The position numbers and the translations under genes are program-made. This document shows positions 2,925-5,429 of a stretch of DNA of 5,429 nucleotides, piece after piece. The stretch's first letter is position 1; every line of letters begins with the position of its first letter. The notes under the pieces are model-generated. The model was not told the DNA's origin. It saw only the letters and a program-made list of their open reading frames with translations, and searched no databases. The DNA is from Nanobdellota archaeon (GTDB taxonomy: Archaea > Nanobdellota > Nanobdellia > Pacearchaeales > GW2011-AR1). The stretch is taken from positions 1 to 5,429 of the forward strand of contig JAEWUG010000001.1 in NCBI GenBank assembly GCA_023397215.1. Direction: 5' to 3'.

Positions 2925-5429
2925 TTAAAATTTAATATTTTTTTCTTTGAATTTATTTTTTTAAATATATCAAAAACAATAATATATAAGATTCCTAATC
3001 CAATTGCTACTACCCAATCAATTAATGGGATATGAACTGTTTCAAAGATTATACTTAAAGGTGTATAAATAATTAAAATTGTTGCAATAATTGAAATAAA
3101 AGAAGCAATTGCTAAATAAGAATTAGTTAAAAGAGATCTTCCAATAGTTCTTTTTCTAAAACTTCTAAAATTAAATGCTCCAGCAATTTCTAACAAAATT
3201 AATGCAACTAAAGAAGTTGTTCTTGCACTTTCAATAGATTGACCCAAAATATTATATGTAAAATAAAATGTAATTAAAGTTAATAATGCCATAAATACTC
3301 CTGAAAATATTAGCAATAATACAAAGTTTTTATTTAAAATTTTAGCATTTATTCTAGGTTTATCTTCCATAATATCCTGTGAAGACTTATTTAAACCTAA
3401 AGTTATTGCAGGAAGATTGTCAGTTACAATATTCATAAATAATATTTGTAGTGCTAATAATAAAGGAGTTGGCCAACCAAAAAGAGGGACTAATAAGACT
3501 CCTATGATTATTATCATTAATTCTGCAATATTTACTGATAATTGGTATGTTACAAATTTTCTAATATTATTAAAGATAGTTCTACCTTCTTTTATAGCAT
3601 CTACAATAGTAGAAAAATTATCATCTTTAAGTGTTAAATCTGCAACAGAACGAGAGACATCAGTACCATTTTTTCCCATAGCAACACCAATGTGAGCTTC
3701 TTTAAGTGCTGGAGCATCATTAACACCATCTCCAGTCATAGTAACTATTTCACCGTTTTCTTTTAAAGCTTTTACAATTCTCAATTTATGCTCAGGTCTA
3801 ACTCTTGCAAAGATAACAGTTCTATTAACAATTTTAGTTAATTCATCATCTGTTAATTTATCAATGTCAAAACCTTCTAAAATTTTACCTTTATCTAATC
3901 CAATTTGTTTTGCAATAGAATAAGCAGTTTCTTTATTATCCCCTGTAATCATTTTCACTTTAATTCCTGCTTTTTTACAGAATTGAATAGAATTTTTTAT
4001 TTCTTCTCTTGGAGGATCACGAATTCCCACAAAACCTAAAAAAATCAAATCTTTTTCAAAGTCTATTTTTTTATTAAAATTAGTTTTAGTTGTTTTATAA
4101 GCAAAAGCTAAGGTTCTTAAACTCTCACTAGTATATTTTTTATTTTCTTCTAATATTTTTTTCTTATCTTTTTCTAAAAGCCTATATATACCATTATCTC
4201 TTTGTAAATAGGAACACTTTTCTAATAAAACTTCTAAAGCTCCTTTTGCATAAATAAAATCTTCTTTTTTCTCTTTTATTAATACAGTCATCATTTTTCT
4301 TTCAGATGAGAAAGGAATTTCTCCAATTCTATCAAAATGTAAATCTTCATAAAATAATTTTACTTTAGAAGCCGCAATTAATAAAGAAGCTTCTGTAGGA
4401 GTTCCATTTATTTCATAATTTCTATTTTCTTCACCACTCCTATATATATGTGCATCATTACAATAAATTCCTGCTTTTAATAATAGTTTTAAGGATTTTT
4501 CTTTATCTAAATTTATTATTTTATTTTTAAAATAAAAATTTCCTTCACCATTATATCCTGTTCCAGAAACATTGTAATTTCTATTATCTGAGTATATATC
4601 TGTTACAGTCATTTCTCCTTTTGTAATTGTTCCTGTTTTATCCGAACAGATTACTGTTGTTTCTCCAAGTGTTTCAATAATTGACATTCTATTAACAATA
4701 GCATTTTTCTTTGCCATTCTATATGAACCTGTAGCCAATGCCGTAATTAAAACAACAGGAAATCCTTCAGGAAAAGAGGATACTGCAACAGCAATAACAA
4801 TAATTAATGCTTCAACAATTAATTCATTATTGATTCCAGGTGTTTGATATAAAATTATCAATCCAGTTAAAATTGAAAAAAAAGCACCTATTATGGCCAT
4901 GTATTTAGCTACACTGTTCACTTTTTTTTGTAATGGTAATTCTTTTTCACTTTTTGAGATTAATTTAGCAATCTTTCCAAATTTAGTATTCATTCCAGTA
5001 TGAATTACTTTAGCAATAGCTTTTCCATGAATAATAAAAGAGCCCGTGAATAAAACATTTTTATCTTCATATTTATTTAAATTTTGAGCAATTTCTTTTT
5101 TTATTTCATGAGATTCTCCAGTTAAAATTGATTCATTAATCAATAATTCTTTTTCATCTAAAATTAAACAATCAGCAGGAATTTTTTCACCATTCCTTAA
5201 AATTAAAATATCTCCAGGAACAATCTCTTTAACTGAAATTTCTTTTTCTTTTCCATCTCTTAAAACAATACATGTTTGAGTGATCATATTCTTAAGTGCT
5301 TGAACAGCCTTTTCTGCCTTAAACTCTTGAACAAAACCTGTAACAATTAGAATTAAAATAACAAAAAGTAAAACATAAGCTGTAATATCTTTACCTACAA
5401 AAAAAGATAAAATCATAGCAACTAATAAA
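2921..5429 (-). CDS. P-type cation ATPase, type IIA (Ca2+-transporting), N-terminus beyond window
   Basis: A membrane pump that exports Ca2+ at the cost of ATP. The frame stays open to the window edge (LLVA precedes the methionine at 5416), so the N-terminal domain and the start of M1 are missing; about 835 residues are visible. Numbering from that methionine: actuator TGES 99-102, M4 PEGFP 216-220, phosphorylated D259 in DKTGT, nucleotide-domain PFSSERK 368-374 and KGA 391-393, DPPR 467-470, TGDN 491-494, hinge GDGVNDAP 562-569, then M5-M10 to about 818. SERCA-type calcium ligands appear conserved: E217 (M4), N629 and E632 (M5), N662, T665 and D666 (M6, NIVTD), E743 (M8), suggesting two calcium sites. 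M4 has PEGFP where SERCA has PEGLP. It is convergent with the recombinase genes and probably unrelated to them. A manganese or sodium pump is less likely given NxxTD. Confidence 0.93.
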   Translation of the reverse strand, partial: LLVAMILSFFVGKDITAYVLLFVILILIVTGFVQEFKAEKAVQALKNMITQTCIVLRDGKEKEISVKEIVPGDILILRNGEKIPADCLILDEKELLINESILTGESHEIKKEIAQNLNKYEDKNVLFTGSFIIHGKAIAKVIHTGMNTKFGKIAKLISKSEKELPLQKKVNSVAKYMAIIGAFFSILTGLIILYQTPGINNELIVEALIIVIAVAVSSFPEGFPVVLITALATGSYRMAKKNAIVNRMSIIETLGETTVICSDKTGTITKGEMTVTDIYSDNRNYNVSGTGYNGEGNFYFKNKIINLDKEKSLKLLLKAGIYCNDAHIYRSGEENRNYEINGTPTEASLLIAASKVKLFYEDLHFDRIGEIPFSSERKMMTVLIKEKKEDFIYAKGALEVLLEKCSYLQRDNGIYRLLEKDKKKILEENKKYTSESLRTLAFAYKTTKTNFNKKIDFEKDLIFLGFVGIRDPPREEIKNSIQFCKKAGIKVKMITGDNKETAYSIAKQIGLDKGKILEGFDIDKLTDDELTKIVNRTVIFARVRPEHKLRIVKALKENGEIVTMTGDGVNDAPALKEAHIGVAMGKNGTDVSRSVADLTLKDDNFSTIVDAIKEGRTIFNNIRKFVTYQLSVNIAELMIIIIGVLLVPLFGWPTPLLLALQILFMNIVTDNLPAITLGLNKSSQDIMEDKPRINAKILNKNFVLLLIFSGVFMALLTLITFYFTYNILGQSIESARTTSLVALILLEIAGAFNFRSFRKRTIGRSLLTNSYLAIASFISIIATILIIYTPLSIIFETVHIPLIDWVVAIGLGILYIIVFDIFKKINSKKKILNFN
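2938..2962 (+). terminator. oligo-T tracts ending the plus-strand genes, inside the ATPase gene
   Basis: Seven-T runs at 2938-2944 and 2956-2962 lie 14 and 32 bases after the plus-strand stop codon. They are the complement of lysine (AAA) codons in the C-terminal tail of the ATPase (residues KKINSKKK). They are plausible archaeal terminators for the plus-strand transcript. Confidence 0.45.

Noticed and set aside
3417..3695. 92-codon plus-strand reading frame inside the ATPase gene
   Set aside because: It is antisense to the conserved hinge and M5-M6 region of the ATPase and shows no protein features of its own.

Overview
The window is very A+T-rich (by eye about three quarters A+T). It looks like a piece of a small-genome archaeon, most likely DPANN (Woesearchaeota/Pacearchaeota-like). 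The evidence is an archaeal Xer-type tyrosine recombinase ending in the motif KSPIDTL, archaeal TATA boxes about 25-26 bases before two start codons that have no Shine-Dalgarno sequence (leaderless mRNAs), one AGGTGA ribosome site, and oligo-T stretches in place of strong hairpin terminators. The lineage is inferred from memory of these families, not from a search.

Layout. Positions 1-115 hold a dif-like palindrome (14-41), a larger inverted repeat and a TATA promoter framed by a second inverted repeat. Positions 116-574 (+) encode a small HNH-nuclease-like protein with two tandem zinc-knuckle repeats. Positions 575-995 carry no convincing gene but hold direct repeats of an 11-base motif, AGTTCGTACAA, and hairpins. 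Positions 996-2924 (+) hold three genes: a complete tyrosine recombinase, a DUF3800-like (RNase H-fold-like) protein starting on the recombinase stop codon, and a zinc ribbon fused to the DNA-binding 'Recombinase' domain of large serine recombinases, with no serine catalytic domain. Positions 2921-5429 (-) hold a P-type Ca2+ ATPase whose N-terminus lies beyond the window. It converges on the plus-strand genes with overlapping stop codons.

How it may work together. The plus-strand part looks like a mobile or DNA-rearrangement locus beside a housekeeping ion pump. The same 11-base arm occurs in the same orientation at 14, 675 and 958. It flanks the HNH gene and also lies between the TATA box and the predicted transcription start of the recombinase gene. 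This fits a recombinase whose binding sites both bound a cassette-like unit and allow autoregulation. That is a hypothesis: only the site at 14-41 has a clear second arm. The catalytic-domain-less serine-recombinase fragment next to an intact tyrosine recombinase is the most unusual protein here.
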